Below, piece after piece: positions 27,274 through 36,938 of a DNA stretch of 64,000 bases. The stretch spans positions 2,039,501-2,103,500 of the forward strand of contig NZ_CP114887.1 in the NCBI RefSeq assembly GCF_028747805.1, in the 5' to 3' direction. The notes under the pieces are model-generated. The model was not told the origin of the DNA. It saw only the letters and a program-made list of their open reading frames with translations, and did no database searches. Source of the DNA: Solibacillus daqui (GTDB taxonomy: Bacteria; Bacillota; Bacilli; Bacillales_A; Planococcaceae). Both the position numbers and the translations under genes were made by a program. Numbering within the stretch: position 1 is the first letter of the stretch; the number at the start of each line of letters is the position of its first letter.

Positions 27274-27512
27274 CACTAAATTAAACATTTTATTGAACGA
27301 TTAAACTAAAATATATACTTCTAAATTTTTGTAGAAAAAGAAAATATACCCTCATTTGTACAGCCACCTTACGTCAATGTTATTTTACAATACCAAATAA
27401 GTATGTGCTTCACGGAGTTTTCTGTATATTCATTAAACTTTAAGTTAAGCTATTGTAAAAAAGTTGCATTCATAGTTTAATTATAATATTCAGAAAAAAG
27501 TGTGGTGGGGAT

Positions 27513-28760
27513 TTGGAGACATTAGGTACACGTATCAAAATGCTTAGAAAACAAAAGAAATTAACGCAAACTGAGCTAGCAAAAGACCGTTTAACTAAGG
27601 GGATGCTTAGTTTAATTGAAAATGATAAAGCAAAGCCTTCAATGGAAAGCCTACGCTTCATTGCCCAACAGTTAAATGTTGAGGTAAGCTTCTTAATAGA
27701 CGATGGAACTTTAGCTCAGCTGCGAGAATTGTACTTAGATATAGAAGATGATATGGAACGTAGAAAGATCATTCGTGATCCAGATGAACTTCAATCTTTA
27801 ACGGTGAAGATGATTGAAAAAATTGAACCGCACTTAGCGCAAATTCAAGGGACTAATTATGAGCAAATTCGTTTACGAGAAGTCTACTTTTTAATGAACC
27901 GTACGATTAATAATGCAAAATCACTTGATGAATATTGGAAGTTTATTGATCAATATGAGGCGATACATGTATATAGTAGAATGTTGCGTTGTTATTTCTA
28001 TTTATGTTCAGCTGCAATAGAACAGCGAAATTACGCAAAAACACTAGCTATTCTAAAACAGGGCGAGGAGCGTATTATGCCCTATGAGCTTATTATTGAC
28101 CCGATTGTTCGTTTAGATTTGTATTATAATTTGACGATTTCATATTCGGCTGTAGATGATGTTAAAATGTCGAATTGTTATTTGCAAAAAGCATTAGAAC
28201 TGGCTCAGAAAAAACAAATCTTATATCGTATGGACCGCTTTTACGAAATTTTATTTATACAATCTGTTGCAAATGAGGAGTATGAGAAGAGCAAGCTATA
28301 TATCGAAAAGCTGAGCTTATTATCACAATTTGCGGATGAACCGTCCATTACCATTCTTTATGTCTATAATTACTTACATTATTTAAACAATGTTGAATTA
28401 CAGTTCGAAACAGTTGAGCCAATGATTGAGCATACAAAAGAAAAATATAAGGCAAGCTTATTTTTATTTAAAAACCCTATTTTTCTTGGTGAACAAATGT
28501 ACGCTCAATATCAAATGCAAAACTTTGAGAAAGTGATCGAAATTGGTACTAATTTTGAAATACCTTCTTATTTACATCATCCAATTGACTTAGCGAAATA
28601 TTATCGTTATTTTGCAATACGCGCATTAGCATATTTCCATTTACACGATGAAGTAGCTGCAAAACGAGATATTATTTTTGCAAAAAATGGGGTAGAAGAT
28701 TACCCTGAAACCATTTACAAAAAATTTATTTACGAAGCATTCCATACTATTTTCAAATAA
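27513..28760 (+). CDS. XRE-family regulator with TPR-like C-terminal domain
   Basis: A 415-aa DNA-binding regulator. Residues about 3-65 are an HTH_XRE domain (LGTRIKMLRKQKKLTQTELAKDRLTKGMLSLIENDKAKPSMESLRFIAQQLN). The rest (70-415) is all-helical with TPR-like pairs (e.g. MSNCYLQKALELAQKKQILYRMDRFYEILF). Such XRE-TPR proteins often bind peptide or protein partners (Rap/NprR/PlcR logic); no peptide gene is adjacent. TTG start behind GTGGTGGGGAT. Target genes unknown. Confidence 0.9.
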   Translation: METLGTRIKMLRKQKKLTQTELAKDRLTKGMLSLIENDKAKPSMESLRFIAQQLNVEVSFLIDDGTLAQLRELYLDIEDDMERRKIIRDPDELQSLTVKMIEKIEPHLAQIQGTNYEQIRLREVYFLMNRTINNAKSLDEYWKFIDQYEAIHVYSRMLRCYFYLCSAAIEQRNYAKTLAILKQGEERIMPYELIIDPIVRLDLYYNLTISYSAVDDVKMSNCYLQKALELAQKKQILYRMDRFYEILFIQSVANEEYEKSKLYIEKLSLLSQFADEPSITILYVYNYLHYLNNVELQFETVEPMIEHTKEKYKASLFLFKNPIFLGEQMYAQYQMQNFEKVIEIGTNFEIPSYLHHPIDLAKYYRYFAIRALAYFHLHDEVAAKRDIIFAKNGVEDYPETIYKKFIYEAFHTIFK

Positions 28761-28761
28761 A

Positions 28762-28798
28762 AAGATAGCAGCGCCCTAGAGGGAACGTTGCTATCCGA
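28762..28798. terminator. Bidirectional terminator
   Basis: GATAGCAGCGCCCT / AGGGAACGTTGCTATC imperfect stem with A and T runs, between convergent regulator and msrA genes. Confidence 0.82.
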
Positions 28799-28803
28799 TT
28801 TAA

Positions 28804-29319
28804 TTATTTCCAATGTGCATCAATAAACGAATCTCGACCCGATTTTTCACGATCTTCTTTATAATGCTTTTGTTCTTTTTTATAATAATCTTGGTGATAG
28901 TCTTCAGCTGGCCAAAATGTAGCCGCCTCCTGAATTTCTGTAACAATTGGCTTTTTAAAACGACCACTATCAGCTAGTTGCTGCTTGGACTTGTGAGCAG
29001 CCTCAAGTTGCTGATCGCTATGTGTAAAAATTACAGTTTTATAAGATTCACCGCGGTCGTGGAATTGACCTCCCGCATCAGTTGGATCAATTTGCATCCA
29101 AAATATTTCAAGCAAACGCTCATAACTAAATACTGTTGGCTCAAATTCAATTTGAACAACCTCAACATGGCCAGAATCACCGCGCTTTACATCTTCATAT
29201 GTTGGGTTTTCAATATGGCCACCCATATAACCACTTGTTACTTTATTAATACCATCCCACTCTACAAATGGCTTAACCATACACCAAAAACAGCCACCAG
29301 CAAATGTTGCTTTTTTCAT
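28804..29319 (-). CDS. msrA: Peptide methionine-S-sulfoxide reductase
   Basis: A 171-aa repair enzyme reducing S-methionine sulfoxide in proteins. The catalytic motif GGCFWC is at residues 8-13, with further family segments [22 protein letters not shown] and [15 protein letters not shown]. The [21 protein letters not shown]-terminus lacks an obvious resolving Cys, so recycling may use Cys13 or a thiol partner. No fused MsrB. GGAGTG precedes the ATG. Single gene. Confidence 0.96.
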   Translation of the reverse strand: MKKATFAGGCFWCMVKPFVEWDGINKVTSGYMGGHIENPTYEDVKRGDSGHVEVVQIEFEPTVFSYERLLEIFWMQIDPTDAGGQFHDRGESYKTVIFTHSDQQLEAAHKSKQQLADSGRFKKPIVTEIQEAATFWPAEDYHQDYYKKEQKHYKEDREKSGRDSFIDAHWK

Positions 29320-29501
29320 CTAAACACACTCCAAGTTGCTAATAAATATAGTTATTATATCCTGTTCAAGTCATTCAAGCAATGCATTTTTTGATAGTAA
29401 TACAAGTGTTTTCATAATAATTGTTGCCATTCATAGAGATTTGCAACTAATTCCATCTTAATTCGTCTATACTTCATGTAAATAGAAAGGAAGTTATTTT
29501 T

Positions 29502-30443
29502 ATGGAAGAGCAACCACGTCAAGCGCGCTATCAAAAGAATCGTAAGTTAAGAAAAGGGCGAACACTGTTAGTTGCCTTATTAATTATTATTATCGGTATA
29601 TCCGCATATAGTTATTTCCAATACAAAAAGGGATATAATTTAGCATCTGAAACTAAAATTCCCGTAGAGCAATTTGAACCCGATGAAAACCATCGAACAG
29701 TTGAAAATTACCTTATTGCTGGGGTAGATAGTCGTGGGGAAGAGCAGTCACGATCAGATACGATGATGTTATTATCATGGAACCGTGATACGAATGATAT
29801 GAAACTCGTTTCATTCATGCGTGATATTTATGCAGATATTCCAGACTACAAATCATATAAGCTAAATACAGCATATTATTTAGGTGGCATCTCCTTATTA
29901 AAGGAAACGTTAAACAATATGTTCGATGTACCAATCCATCATTATGCAATTATTGACTTTAAAAGCTTCGAAACATTAATCGATATTTTAGCGCCAAACG
30001 GTATTGAAATGGACGTTGAAAAGGATATGAGTGGGGACATTAAAGTCGAAATAGAAAAAGGTTTGCAACATCTAAACGGGAAAGAATTACTTGGCTATGC
30101 CCGTTTCCGTTCAGATGCTGAAGGGGACTTTGGGCGTGTAGAACGTCAGCAAAAGGTCATTGAAGCATTGAAGGAGGAACTAATATCTCCCAAAAACATC
30201 TTGAACATGCCAAAATTCGTCGGTGCAGCTGAGGGCTATATCACAACAGATTTAACAAGTAAAGAGCAATTATCAACGGTTTTAAAAGCAGTTTCTGGTG
30301 GAACAATGAATATAGAGAAGATGACAATACCAGCTGAGGGGACATACAGCTTTGGAAGTTATCGACATGCAGGTTCTGTATTAGAAATTGATGTTGAACA
30401 AAATAAACAATTATTACACGATTTTTTAAATTTAACCGAGTAA
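29502..30443 (+). CDS. LytR-CpsA-Psr (LCP) family wall-polymer ligase
   Basis: A 313-aa membrane-anchored protein: cytoplasmic basic N-terminus, TM at about residues 21-41 (LLVALLIIIIGISAYSYFQY), then an LCP domain outside. Landmarks are LIAGVDSRGEEQSRSDTMMLLSW, SFMRDIYADIP, KLNTAYYLGG and YARFRSDAEGDFGRVERQQKVI; the conserved Asp and Arg residues that bind the pyrophosphate-lipid are present. Such enzymes move teichoic acid or other polymers from undecaprenyl carriers to peptidoglycan. GAAAGGAAGTTATTTTT precedes the ATG. Confidence 0.94.
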   Translation: MEEQPRQARYQKNRKLRKGRTLLVALLIIIIGISAYSYFQYKKGYNLASETKIPVEQFEPDENHRTVENYLIAGVDSRGEEQSRSDTMMLLSWNRDTNDMKLVSFMRDIYADIPDYKSYKLNTAYYLGGISLLKETLNNMFDVPIHHYAIIDFKSFETLIDILAPNGIEMDVEKDMSGDIKVEIEKGLQHLNGKELLGYARFRSDAEGDFGRVERQQKVIEALKEELISPKNILNMPKFVGAAEGYITTDLTSKEQLSTVLKAVSGGTMNIEKMTIPAEGTYSFGSYRHAGSVLEIDVEQNKQLLHDFLNLTE

Positions 30444-30518
30444 CCATTAGTTCATAGGTTAATATTCATGCTAAAATAAAGGATATAGTTAATTTTGTCG
30501 ATATGTTGAGGTGGTCTT

Positions 30519-31748
30519 TTGGAAAAAGAAAGAGAAATAGACAGAGCTAATAAATTACCGCAAGAAAAATCAAATTTTTTTGCATCACATTTTATCCGTT
30601 TTTTAGGTGGGAAAAATTTATTGTTCCTGCTTGTAATCATCCTACTCGTTGGATGTATCATCTTTATGTACGATAAAATTTCATTCATTTTTGAACCATT
30701 AAACGTCTTATTTGAAATGATTATTTTACCTGGTGTTCTCGGCGTTATCTTATTTTATTTATTGCGCCCACCATTAAAGTTACTTTTGCGTTGGAAGATA
30801 CCACGTGCATTAGCGATCTTAATATTATACCTAATCGTTATTGCGCTGATGGTGTTACTCGTTATATTAGTTTTCCCATTCCTACGTGATCAATTTACTA
30901 ACTTAGTGCAAGAATTCCCGGTCGTATTAATGACCTTTGCAAATGATATATTGTCCTTTTTGAATAACTCGCAATTTGATGAGTATTTTTCAAAAATTAA
31001 CTTTAATTATAATGAAATTTTGACAAACTTTACGGATGACTTTATTAATACGGTAAAGGATACGTTAACAGCTGTTACAACAAGTGTTGCGACAGGTATT
31101 ACTGGATTTGTATCGGCAGTGACGGGCTTTGTACTTTCACTTGTCATTGTTCCATTTATTACATTTTACTTATTATATGAAGGCGAAAAAATGCCGCGCT
31201 TCATCTTGCTTTTATTCCCACCGCGCATGCGTGAGGAAATTGGTGAAGTTTTACATGATATGGATAAGCAAATCAGTTCATATATTCAAGGGCAAATTTT
31301 AGTGTCGTTTTGTATCGGGGTCATGATGACAATTGGCTTTGTAATTATCGGTATGCCATATGCGCTTTTACTAGGGTTCTTGGCCATGATTACAAGCGTT
31401 GTACCATATCTAGGGCCAATGATTGCTGCAACACCCGCTGCAATTATCGCCATCGTCAATTCACCATGGCTACTTTTAAAATTAGCGATTGTGTGGACAA
31501 TTGTTCAATTAATCGAAGGTAAGTTTATTTCTCCACAAATTATGGGGAAATCACTAAGCATCCACCCAATTTCAATTATTTTCGTATTATTAACTTCTGG
31601 CGCATTATTTGGTGTTCCTGGTGTTATCCTTGGTATTCCTGGCTATGCCATTATTAAAGTGCTCGTAACCCATCTATATCGCTTATTTAAAGTACGCTAC
31701 AATCGGTTCCAAACAGACGAATCAAATCGTTATGAAAAAATTAATTAA
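30519..31748 (+). CDS. AI-2E (PerM) family membrane transporter
   Basis: A 409-aa polytopic membrane protein with about eight TM segments. The long loop after TM3 (DQFTNLVQEFPVVLMTFANDILSFL) and the C-terminal PYLGPMIAATPAAIIA, ISPQIMGKSLSIHPI and GVPGVILGIPGYAIIK blocks are typical. Members export autoinducer-2 or act as Na+/H+ antiporters; which one applies is unknown. TTG start after GAGGTGGTCTT. It follows the LCP gene by 75 bp without a clear terminator, so co-transcription is possible. Confidence 0.9.
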   Translation: MEKEREIDRANKLPQEKSNFFASHFIRFLGGKNLLFLLVIILLVGCIIFMYDKISFIFEPLNVLFEMIILPGVLGVILFYLLRPPLKLLLRWKIPRALAILILYLIVIALMVLLVILVFPFLRDQFTNLVQEFPVVLMTFANDILSFLNNSQFDEYFSKINFNYNEILTNFTDDFINTVKDTLTAVTTSVATGITGFVSAVTGFVLSLVIVPFITFYLLYEGEKMPRFILLLFPPRMREEIGEVLHDMDKQISSYIQGQILVSFCIGVMMTIGFVIIGMPYALLLGFLAMITSVVPYLGPMIAATPAAIIAIVNSPWLLLKLAIVWTIVQLIEGKFISPQIMGKSLSIHPISIIFVLLTSGALFGVPGVILGIPGYAIIKVLVTHLYRLFKVRYNRFQTDESNRYEKIN

Positions 31749-31757
31749 CACTTTTAG

Positions 31758-31792
31758 CTGTGCCAAATAAAATTTTTGGTACAGTTTTTTTT
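31758..31792 (+). terminator. Terminator of the AI-2E-type gene
   Basis: CTGTGCCAAA...TTTGGTACAG stem followed by T8. Confidence 0.85.
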
Positions 31793-31952
31793 GAAAAATC
31801 ATGCGGTTTTGACCATTATTTCTAACTTCTACCACATTAGGTTTAACATCTGAAATAGCTAGGGAAAAATATAGAAGAAATAGTATAAATAAAATCTAGC
31901 TGAATATGTTAATAACAAACGCATATTAGGCAAAACAATCGGGGGAGTATTT

Positions 31953-32342
31953 ATGTTAAGCAAATGGTTAATCACCATTGAGGAAAATGACGTAAAAGTA
32001 GAAACTGTAATAGAAAAAACAGAGCTTGTTGAAGGCGGAACTTTAAATGGTTCTGTATATATTACGACTGAAGATGAAAATGATTTCGATAAGATTGATT
32101 TCATTGCATTAAATGTATTAATTGTGCAGGCAAATGGTGTGCAAAATATTATTGCAAAACATTCATTTCAATTAGTAGGCAACATTCATTCGAAAGATGC
32201 TGAAATTGTTCCTTTTGAACTTATTCCAGACGATCGATGGATTTGTAATGAGGATGAGCACTTAATATTCAAAACGAAGGTTGTATTTTTAGACGGTACT
32301 GAATTTGAAGAGCAAGGATTTATTTATTATCATATGGAATAG
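31953..32342 (+). CDS. Arrestin-like Spo0M-related protein
   Basis: A 129-aa soluble beta-rich protein. VKVETVIEKTELVEGGTLNGSVYITTEDENDFDKIDFIALNVL matches the first arrestin-like domain of Spo0M (KVDTVLEK...G...GxVxI pattern), but only one domain is present against about 258 aa for Spo0M. ATG behind CGGGGGAGTATTT. A role in sporulation control or membrane/protein scaffolding is possible but not shown. Its stop codon is followed at once by repeat copy B. Confidence 0.7.
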   Translation: MLSKWLITIEENDVKVETVIEKTELVEGGTLNGSVYITTEDENDFDKIDFIALNVLIVQANGVQNIIAKHSFQLVGNIHSKDAEIVPFELIPDDRWICNEDEHLIFKTKVVFLDGTEFEEQGFIYYHME

Positions 32343-32535
32343 GAAAGGGAGTGTCCGAGTAGTATTACTGGGACACTCCCTTTCCGCCGAAGATGGAGTC
32401 CAGCACGAAGCTGATCATGAATGCGTTGTCACACGATGTGACGGTTTTAGCATTCGTTCCTATTCTGACCACCGTGAAAAGCAGCCTAAAGCGGATTATT
32501 ATTACACGAGGTTTGCACTGCCAAAAAAGTTATGA
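32342..32535 (+). repeat. Dispersed intergenic repeat, copy B
   Basis: Opens with a perfect 15-bp stem (GGAAAGGGAGTGTCC / GGACACTCCCTTTCC, 32342-32385). It then carries GTTGTCACACGATGTGACG (32425-32443), identical to the reverse complement of 11446-11464 in copy A, followed by TTTTAG and CTTCC-like similarity. The GGAGTGTCC/GGACACTCC stem is also found beside copy C (45278-45304). The 32342 stem can terminate the arrestin-like gene, but the T tail is poor. Non-coding. Confidence 0.7.
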
Positions 32536-32560
32536 CTTTTTGGACAGCCTCTTTCTTTAT

Positions 32561-33718
32561 TTATAATGTAGCTAAACGTGCTACTGCTTTTTGTAACATT
32601 TCGACAGGTTGTACTAATGCTAAACGCATATAGCCTTCACCTTCAGAACCAAATACTGTTCCAGGGACCATGACAACTCCAGTCTCTTCAATAGCTTTAA
32701 AAGCAAAATCTACACAGTTCATATTTTGAGGATATTGCGCCCATACGAACATTCCTCCGTCACTTGGCGCTACCTCCCACCCAATTGACTGTAAGCCTTC
32801 CATTAATGTTTTATGGCGAGCTGAGAACGTTTTACGAAGCTCTGCTGTTACATCTTCTGCATTATCAAGTGCTAGTGCAGCTACTTGCTGGATTGGCTCA
32901 AAAATACCGAAATCCAAGTTCGATTTTAATTGCTTCATCATACTAACTAGTTCGGCATTCCCAACGATGTAGGCAATACGAGTACCAGCTAAACTAAAAC
33001 TTTTTGATAATGAGTTAATTTCAAGCCCAAATTCTTTTGCGCCAGGAGTTGCTAAGAAGCTAATCGGTGCATCACCTTTGAAATAGAACTCTGAATATGC
33101 AGCATCATGTAACACGATGATGTTATATTTTTTTGCAAATGCTACGACTTCTTCAAAATATTCTAAGGAAGGCATTGCAGGTACTGGGTTACCTGGAAGG
33201 TTTAAAATTAGTAATTTTGCATTCTGTAAAACATTTTCAGGAACTGCTTTTAAATCTGGTAAATAGTTATTTTCTTTTGTTAATGGCATGTAGTAAGGTA
33301 TAGCACCCGCTAAATGAATACCAGCATCATAAGCAACATACGCAGGGTTTGTAGTTAAAACAATATCTCCTGGATCACAAAAAGCGACTGGTAAATGTAC
33401 TAAGCCTTCTTGTGAGCCAATTGTTTGTACAACTTCAGTTTCTGGTACTAAATCCACACCATTTACACGTTTATAATAGCGACAAACTGCTTCATTAAAA
33501 GTTTGAATACCCGTTAGTGTATAGCCGTAAGAAGATGAAAGCGCTGTTAACTCTGACATCTTTTGGCGTAAGTTTTCAGCAGGAGGAATATCAGGACTAC
33601 CTAAGCTAAGGTCGATCAATTCCATACCTTTTTGTTGCTGTAATTTTGCATGATTTTTTAAGTCTCCAAAAATAGCAGGTGCAAATAGAGACATCTTTTT
33701 TGATGGTTGGATATTCAA
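32561..33718 (-). CDS. Class I/II PLP-dependent aminotransferase
   Basis: A 385-aa fold-type I aminotransferase. Substrate/PLP landmarks: LSLGSPDIPP, YGYTLTGIQTFNEAV, LNLPGNPVPAM, HDAAYSEF, and the PLP-Lys motif SLSKSFSLAGTRIAY. The C-terminal RLALVQP carries the carboxylate-binding Arg. It resembles LL-diaminopimelate or alanine/aspartate-type enzymes; exact substrate unresolved. TTG start at 33718 behind AAGGAGTG gives the expected N-terminus, rather than the longer frame from 33772. Single gene. Confidence 0.9.
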   Translation of the reverse strand: MNIQPSKKMSLFAPAIFGDLKNHAKLQQQKGMELIDLSLGSPDIPPAENLRQKMSELTALSSSYGYTLTGIQTFNEAVCRYYKRVNGVDLVPETEVVQTIGSQEGLVHLPVAFCDPGDIVLTTNPAYVAYDAGIHLAGAIPYYMPLTKENNYLPDLKAVPENVLQNAKLLILNLPGNPVPAMPSLEYFEEVVAFAKKYNIIVLHDAAYSEFYFKGDAPISFLATPGAKEFGLEINSLSKSFSLAGTRIAYIVGNAELVSMMKQLKSNLDFGIFEPIQQVAALALDNAEDVTAELRKTFSARHKTLMEGLQSIGWEVAPSDGGMFVWAQYPQNMNCVDFAFKAIEETGVVMVPGTVFGSEGEGYMRLALVQPVEMLQKAVARLATL

Positions 33719-33876
33719 TGTAAAACACTCCTTAAAAACTTTCAAATGTAAGCCCCATTTTATCACACTCATACAGTATAATGGGGATGAAATCAGAAAA
33801 CAGAATTAATTTACTACACAAAAGCGTTAAAGTGAGATAGAAGAGAAAATTTCTACGTTTTTAAAGGGGAATCATT

Positions 33877-34695
33877 ATGGAAATATATTCATTAAGTGGG
33901 GCAAGTGGCACAGGAAAAAGTACGAGTGCGCTTCAATTTGCACACAACCATCATATACGTGCGATCATTGATGATGGTTTACTAATTATTGATGGAGAAA
34001 AGGTAGCTGGTACTTCGGCAAAATTCGAAAAATCTGTATTACGCGCAGTGCGTCGTGCAATTTTTGACGAAGAAGCACATCGAACGGAAGTACTTAATGT
34101 TTTACAAAAATACGAACTCCCTTCAATTTTACTTATCGGTACATCTACGAAAATGACGAAGAAAATTGCCGAACGCTTAGCATTAGGGCAAATTAAGCAT
34201 TTTTATAAGGTAGAGGATATTCGCAGTGAAAAAGAGATTGATCGTGCTCGCTTTGTTCGTGAAATTCAAGGTCAGCATCTGATGCCTGTTCCTTTTCGCC
34301 AAGTGGAACAAAACTTTTTCAAACGCTTTATACAGCGCGGAATGGATATTATTGCACCAAATCGTGTAAAGATTGGTGAAACGACACTGGTGCGTCCAGA
34401 TTTTCATCAGCAAACGATTACCATTGCAAAAACGGTTTATACGGACATTGTAAAGCATGTTGTTGAATCCAATTCATTGGTTACACGCATTCAGCATTTA
34501 CAATGCATTGTCAATCAAGTCCCGCGTATATCATTCGAAATTTATTTAGCGGCTCCGGTGAATTATTCGATACCAGAGCAAATATTGGCGTTGCAGCAAG
34601 CCATTGCAGATAGCTTTTCAGTGCATTTCCACATGGAACCAGAACAAATTAATATTCGTGTAATAGGGATAGAAAGGAAAACGCACTATAGTTAG
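33877..34695 (+). CDS. P-loop ATPase fused to an Asp23/Gls24-like domain
   Basis: A 272-aa cytoplasmic protein. The N-terminus holds a Walker A (SLSGASGTGKSTSALQFA, residues 5-22) and a compact nucleotide-binding domain up to about 150 (ILLIGTSTKMTKKIAERL). Residues 165-270 (RPDFHQQTITIAKTVYTDIVKHVVES...INIRVIGIE) follow the Asp23/Gls24 (alkaline-shock) pattern. Two linked domains in one chain of this size are seen in Bacillales hypothetical proteins. Function unknown; it may couple ATP state to envelope-stress proteins. TTTAAAGGGGAATCATT precedes the ATG. Confidence 0.75.
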   Translation: MEIYSLSGASGTGKSTSALQFAHNHHIRAIIDDGLLIIDGEKVAGTSAKFEKSVLRAVRRAIFDEEAHRTEVLNVLQKYELPSILLIGTSTKMTKKIAERLALGQIKHFYKVEDIRSEKEIDRARFVREIQGQHLMPVPFRQVEQNFFKRFIQRGMDIIAPNRVKIGETTLVRPDFHQQTITIAKTVYTDIVKHVVESNSLVTRIQHLQCIVNQVPRISFEIYLAAPVNYSIPEQILALQQAIADSFSVHFHMEPEQINIRVIGIERKTHYS

Positions 34696-34738
34696 GGGTC
34701 TCGCCAACCATTTCCGAAATGTTGACGAGACCCCTTAA
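34696..34738 (+). terminator. Terminator of the P-loop/Asp23 gene
   Basis: GGGGTCTCGCCAAC / GTTGACGAGACCCC strong stem followed by TTA; the T tail is short. Confidence 0.75.
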
Positions 34739-34794
34739 AGCCACCGTTAAGTATGAAATACTGATGACATACGATTTATAAAAAAGGAGTTAAT

Positions 34795-36264
34795 ATGCAA
34801 GCAATAAAGGAATTATCTATAAAACCATGGTTTCTTGGGAGTCTAGTTTTTGTTTTTGTTGTCGTGATCTTATGGAACATCCCGATTGAGAAAAGAAAAT
34901 ACGGACTCTCTCAAGGTAATTTAGCAACGGACTATACAGGTCTTCTTCCAGAACGTGTTGAACGAGTAGTTAAAGCGGAAAATCGTATGGAATTACAAAA
35001 GATTGTAAAACAAGCAAACAAGAATGGCCAGCAAATATCAGTTGCTGGATTACAGCACTCACAAGGAGGCCATACGTATTTCAAAAATGGTGTTGTTCTT
35101 GATATGCGGACATTCAATGAGGTATTAGAAATTGATAAGCAGGAAAAAACCATCCGTGTAGAAGGTGGAGCAACATGGGAAGATGTTCAAGAAGCCATAA
35201 CACCTTATGGTTTGGCATTAAAAGTGACCCAATCTCAGTCGATTTTTTCGGTAGGAGGTTCCCTTTCAGTAAATGCGCACGGGCGAGATATTCGCTTTGG
35301 CTCAATGGCCAGTACGGTAAAAGAAATGACGTTATTAACCCCTATAGGAGAAATCAAGAAAGTAACCCGAGATAACTCAGAGGAATGGATGAAATACGTA
35401 TTTGGCGGATATGGATTATTCGGTGTGATTTTAGATGTGACATTGGAATTAACGGAAAATGACGTATATACCATCCATACAGAAGAATTGAAAACAGATG
35501 AGTATGAATCCTACTTTAATAATTTATTAGATCATAATAATACAGCATTGCACTATGCAAGGGTTAGTGTTGCTCCAAATACCTTTTTAGACGAAATGTA
35601 TGTGATTGATTACAATTACACAGGAAAACAGGATCATAAATCGTCACTCAAAGGAGAACAAGGTGTACATCTTAGTAAGCTGGCGCTTGATCTTGGACGA
35701 CAAGGCGGATTCTTTGAGGATGTTTTTTGGGAAACTCAAAAACTATATATTGATTCAATTGACGGTAATACGATTACAAGAAATAACGCTATGCGCTCGG
35801 AGTCTACATTCATGGAATTTACGAAATCTGGTCGAATCGAAGTGTTGCAAGAGTTTTTTGTTCCAGTCAATTCTTACGAAGAATACATAAATGATGTAAA
35901 GCAGTTGCTCTCACCTAACGACAAAAATGAAGATTTTAAAGTCCATAATATTACGGTACGATATGTTGCTCAAGACAACCTCACCAGTTTGAACTATGCT
36001 AAGGAGGATATGTTTGGTCTAGTCATTTTGATTCAACATGGATTAAAAGAAAAAGAGATTGCTAATGCCCAAGAAATTATCCAAGATTGGACCAGTTTAA
36101 CCCTTGAACATGGAGGAACCTATTACCTTCCTTATTATCGTTATCAAACAAAAGAACAATTCATAAAGTCTTATCCTGAATGGAAAAAATTCCAGAAAGA
36201 AAAATTACGAAGAGATCCAAATGAAGTCTTTCAAAATTTGTTTTATGACTATTACATCAAGTGA
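34795..36264 (+). CDS. Membrane-anchored FAD-binding oxidoreductase (FAD_binding_4)
   Basis: A 489-aa protein with one N-terminal TM (about residues 12-30, PWFLGSLVFVFVVVILWNIP) and a vanillyl-alcohol-oxidase-type fold outside. The FAD domain is at about 55-220: VAGLQHSQGGHTYF, RVEGGATWEDVQEAI, QSQSIFSVGGSLSVNAHGRDIRFGSM, FGGYGLFGVILDVTLEL. The C-terminal part is substrate-binding and resembles DprE1/sugar-lactone oxidase relatives. Substrate unknown. AAAAGGAGTTAAT precedes the ATG. The downstream membrane gene starts within 12 bp, so the two form an operon. Confidence 0.88.
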   Translation: MQAIKELSIKPWFLGSLVFVFVVVILWNIPIEKRKYGLSQGNLATDYTGLLPERVERVVKAENRMELQKIVKQANKNGQQISVAGLQHSQGGHTYFKNGVVLDMRTFNEVLEIDKQEKTIRVEGGATWEDVQEAITPYGLALKVTQSQSIFSVGGSLSVNAHGRDIRFGSMASTVKEMTLLTPIGEIKKVTRDNSEEWMKYVFGGYGLFGVILDVTLELTENDVYTIHTEELKTDEYESYFNNLLDHNNTALHYARVSVAPNTFLDEMYVIDYNYTGKQDHKSSLKGEQGVHLSKLALDLGRQGGFFEDVFWETQKLYIDSIDGNTITRNNAMRSESTFMEFTKSGRIEVLQEFFVPVNSYEEYINDVKQLLSPNDKNEDFKVHNITVRYVAQDNLTSLNYAKEDMFGLVILIQHGLKEKEIANAQEIIQDWTSLTLEHGGTYYLPYYRYQTKEQFIKSYPEWKKFQKEKLRRDPNEVFQNLFYDYYIK

Positions 36265-36275
36265 AGGAGCACAAC

Positions 36276-36797
36276 ATGAAAAATAGAAGTGAAGAGTATA
36301 TCCCTCTTGTTGTAACTGTTGGACAGGTCGCTATTTTCCCATATTATATCGTTTGGTTAAAAGAAGTATCTTTGACCTTCACATTATTTGCATGGTTATT
36401 TGCCGCATTTTCTTTTGCGGCTGCTTGGGGCTATCGAGTCTTTCAATCGAAAAAGAATAAGAACAATTCTTATATACCTTTTATTTATGTAGGTATGGGA
36501 ATTGTATACATACTAGTTGGTTGTATAAAGAATTCGTTTGAAATTCTTCTCTATGGTGTACTCCTATTGCAAGTCATCTTAGGGTTTTTACAGGGTTACT
36601 TTCGTGCATGGCATATTGAGCAGAAGGCCTATCATTTACACGCGGTTCACCATTATTTAATTGTCGGTGTTACTATGATTGGGCTTTCATTTGTTAAAAT
36701 AATTTCCCCTGTTGTCTTTATTACTTTTTTTGGAATCTTGTTGTGTACGTGTGGATTTTGGACTCTTATTAGAAAAAAGAAAGCTGAACTTATCTAG
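36276..36797 (+). CDS. Polytopic membrane protein, partner of the FAD oxidase
   Basis: A 173-aa protein with about five TM segments (VVTVGQVAIFPYYIVWL; FTLFAWLFAAFSFAAAWGY; YIPFIYVGMGIVYILVG; ILLYGVLLLQVILGFLQG; YLIVGVTMIGLSFVKIISPVVFITFFGILLC) and a basic C-terminus. The ATG at 36276 has AAGGAGCACAAC; an in-frame GTG at 36261 overlaps the upstream stop. The close spacing suggests it serves the FAD enzyme, perhaps as quinone-side or membrane partner (inference). No family recognised. Confidence 0.72.
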   Translation: MKNRSEEYIPLVVTVGQVAIFPYYIVWLKEVSLTFTLFAWLFAAFSFAAAWGYRVFQSKKNKNNSYIPFIYVGMGIVYILVGCIKNSFEILLYGVLLLQVILGFLQGYFRAWHIEQKAYHLHAVHHYLIVGVTMIGLSFVKIISPVVFITFFGILLCTCGFWTLIRKKKAELI

Positions 36798-36894
36798 GAG
36801 GCAGACCACGTTAATATTATTCCTACAGGAGTTTAAGTAGTTTAGGGGATGGACAAAAACACCCATATTGTATTTAGTAAATGAATAACTACCA

Positions 36895-36938
36895 AAAAAT
36901 CCACTCAAGCATTTTCGTGCATTAAGTGGATTTTTTGT
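36895..36938. terminator. Bidirectional terminator
   Basis: AAAAAATCCACT...AGTGGATTTTTT with an inner GCATTTTCGTGC hairpin, between convergent genes. Confidence 0.88.
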
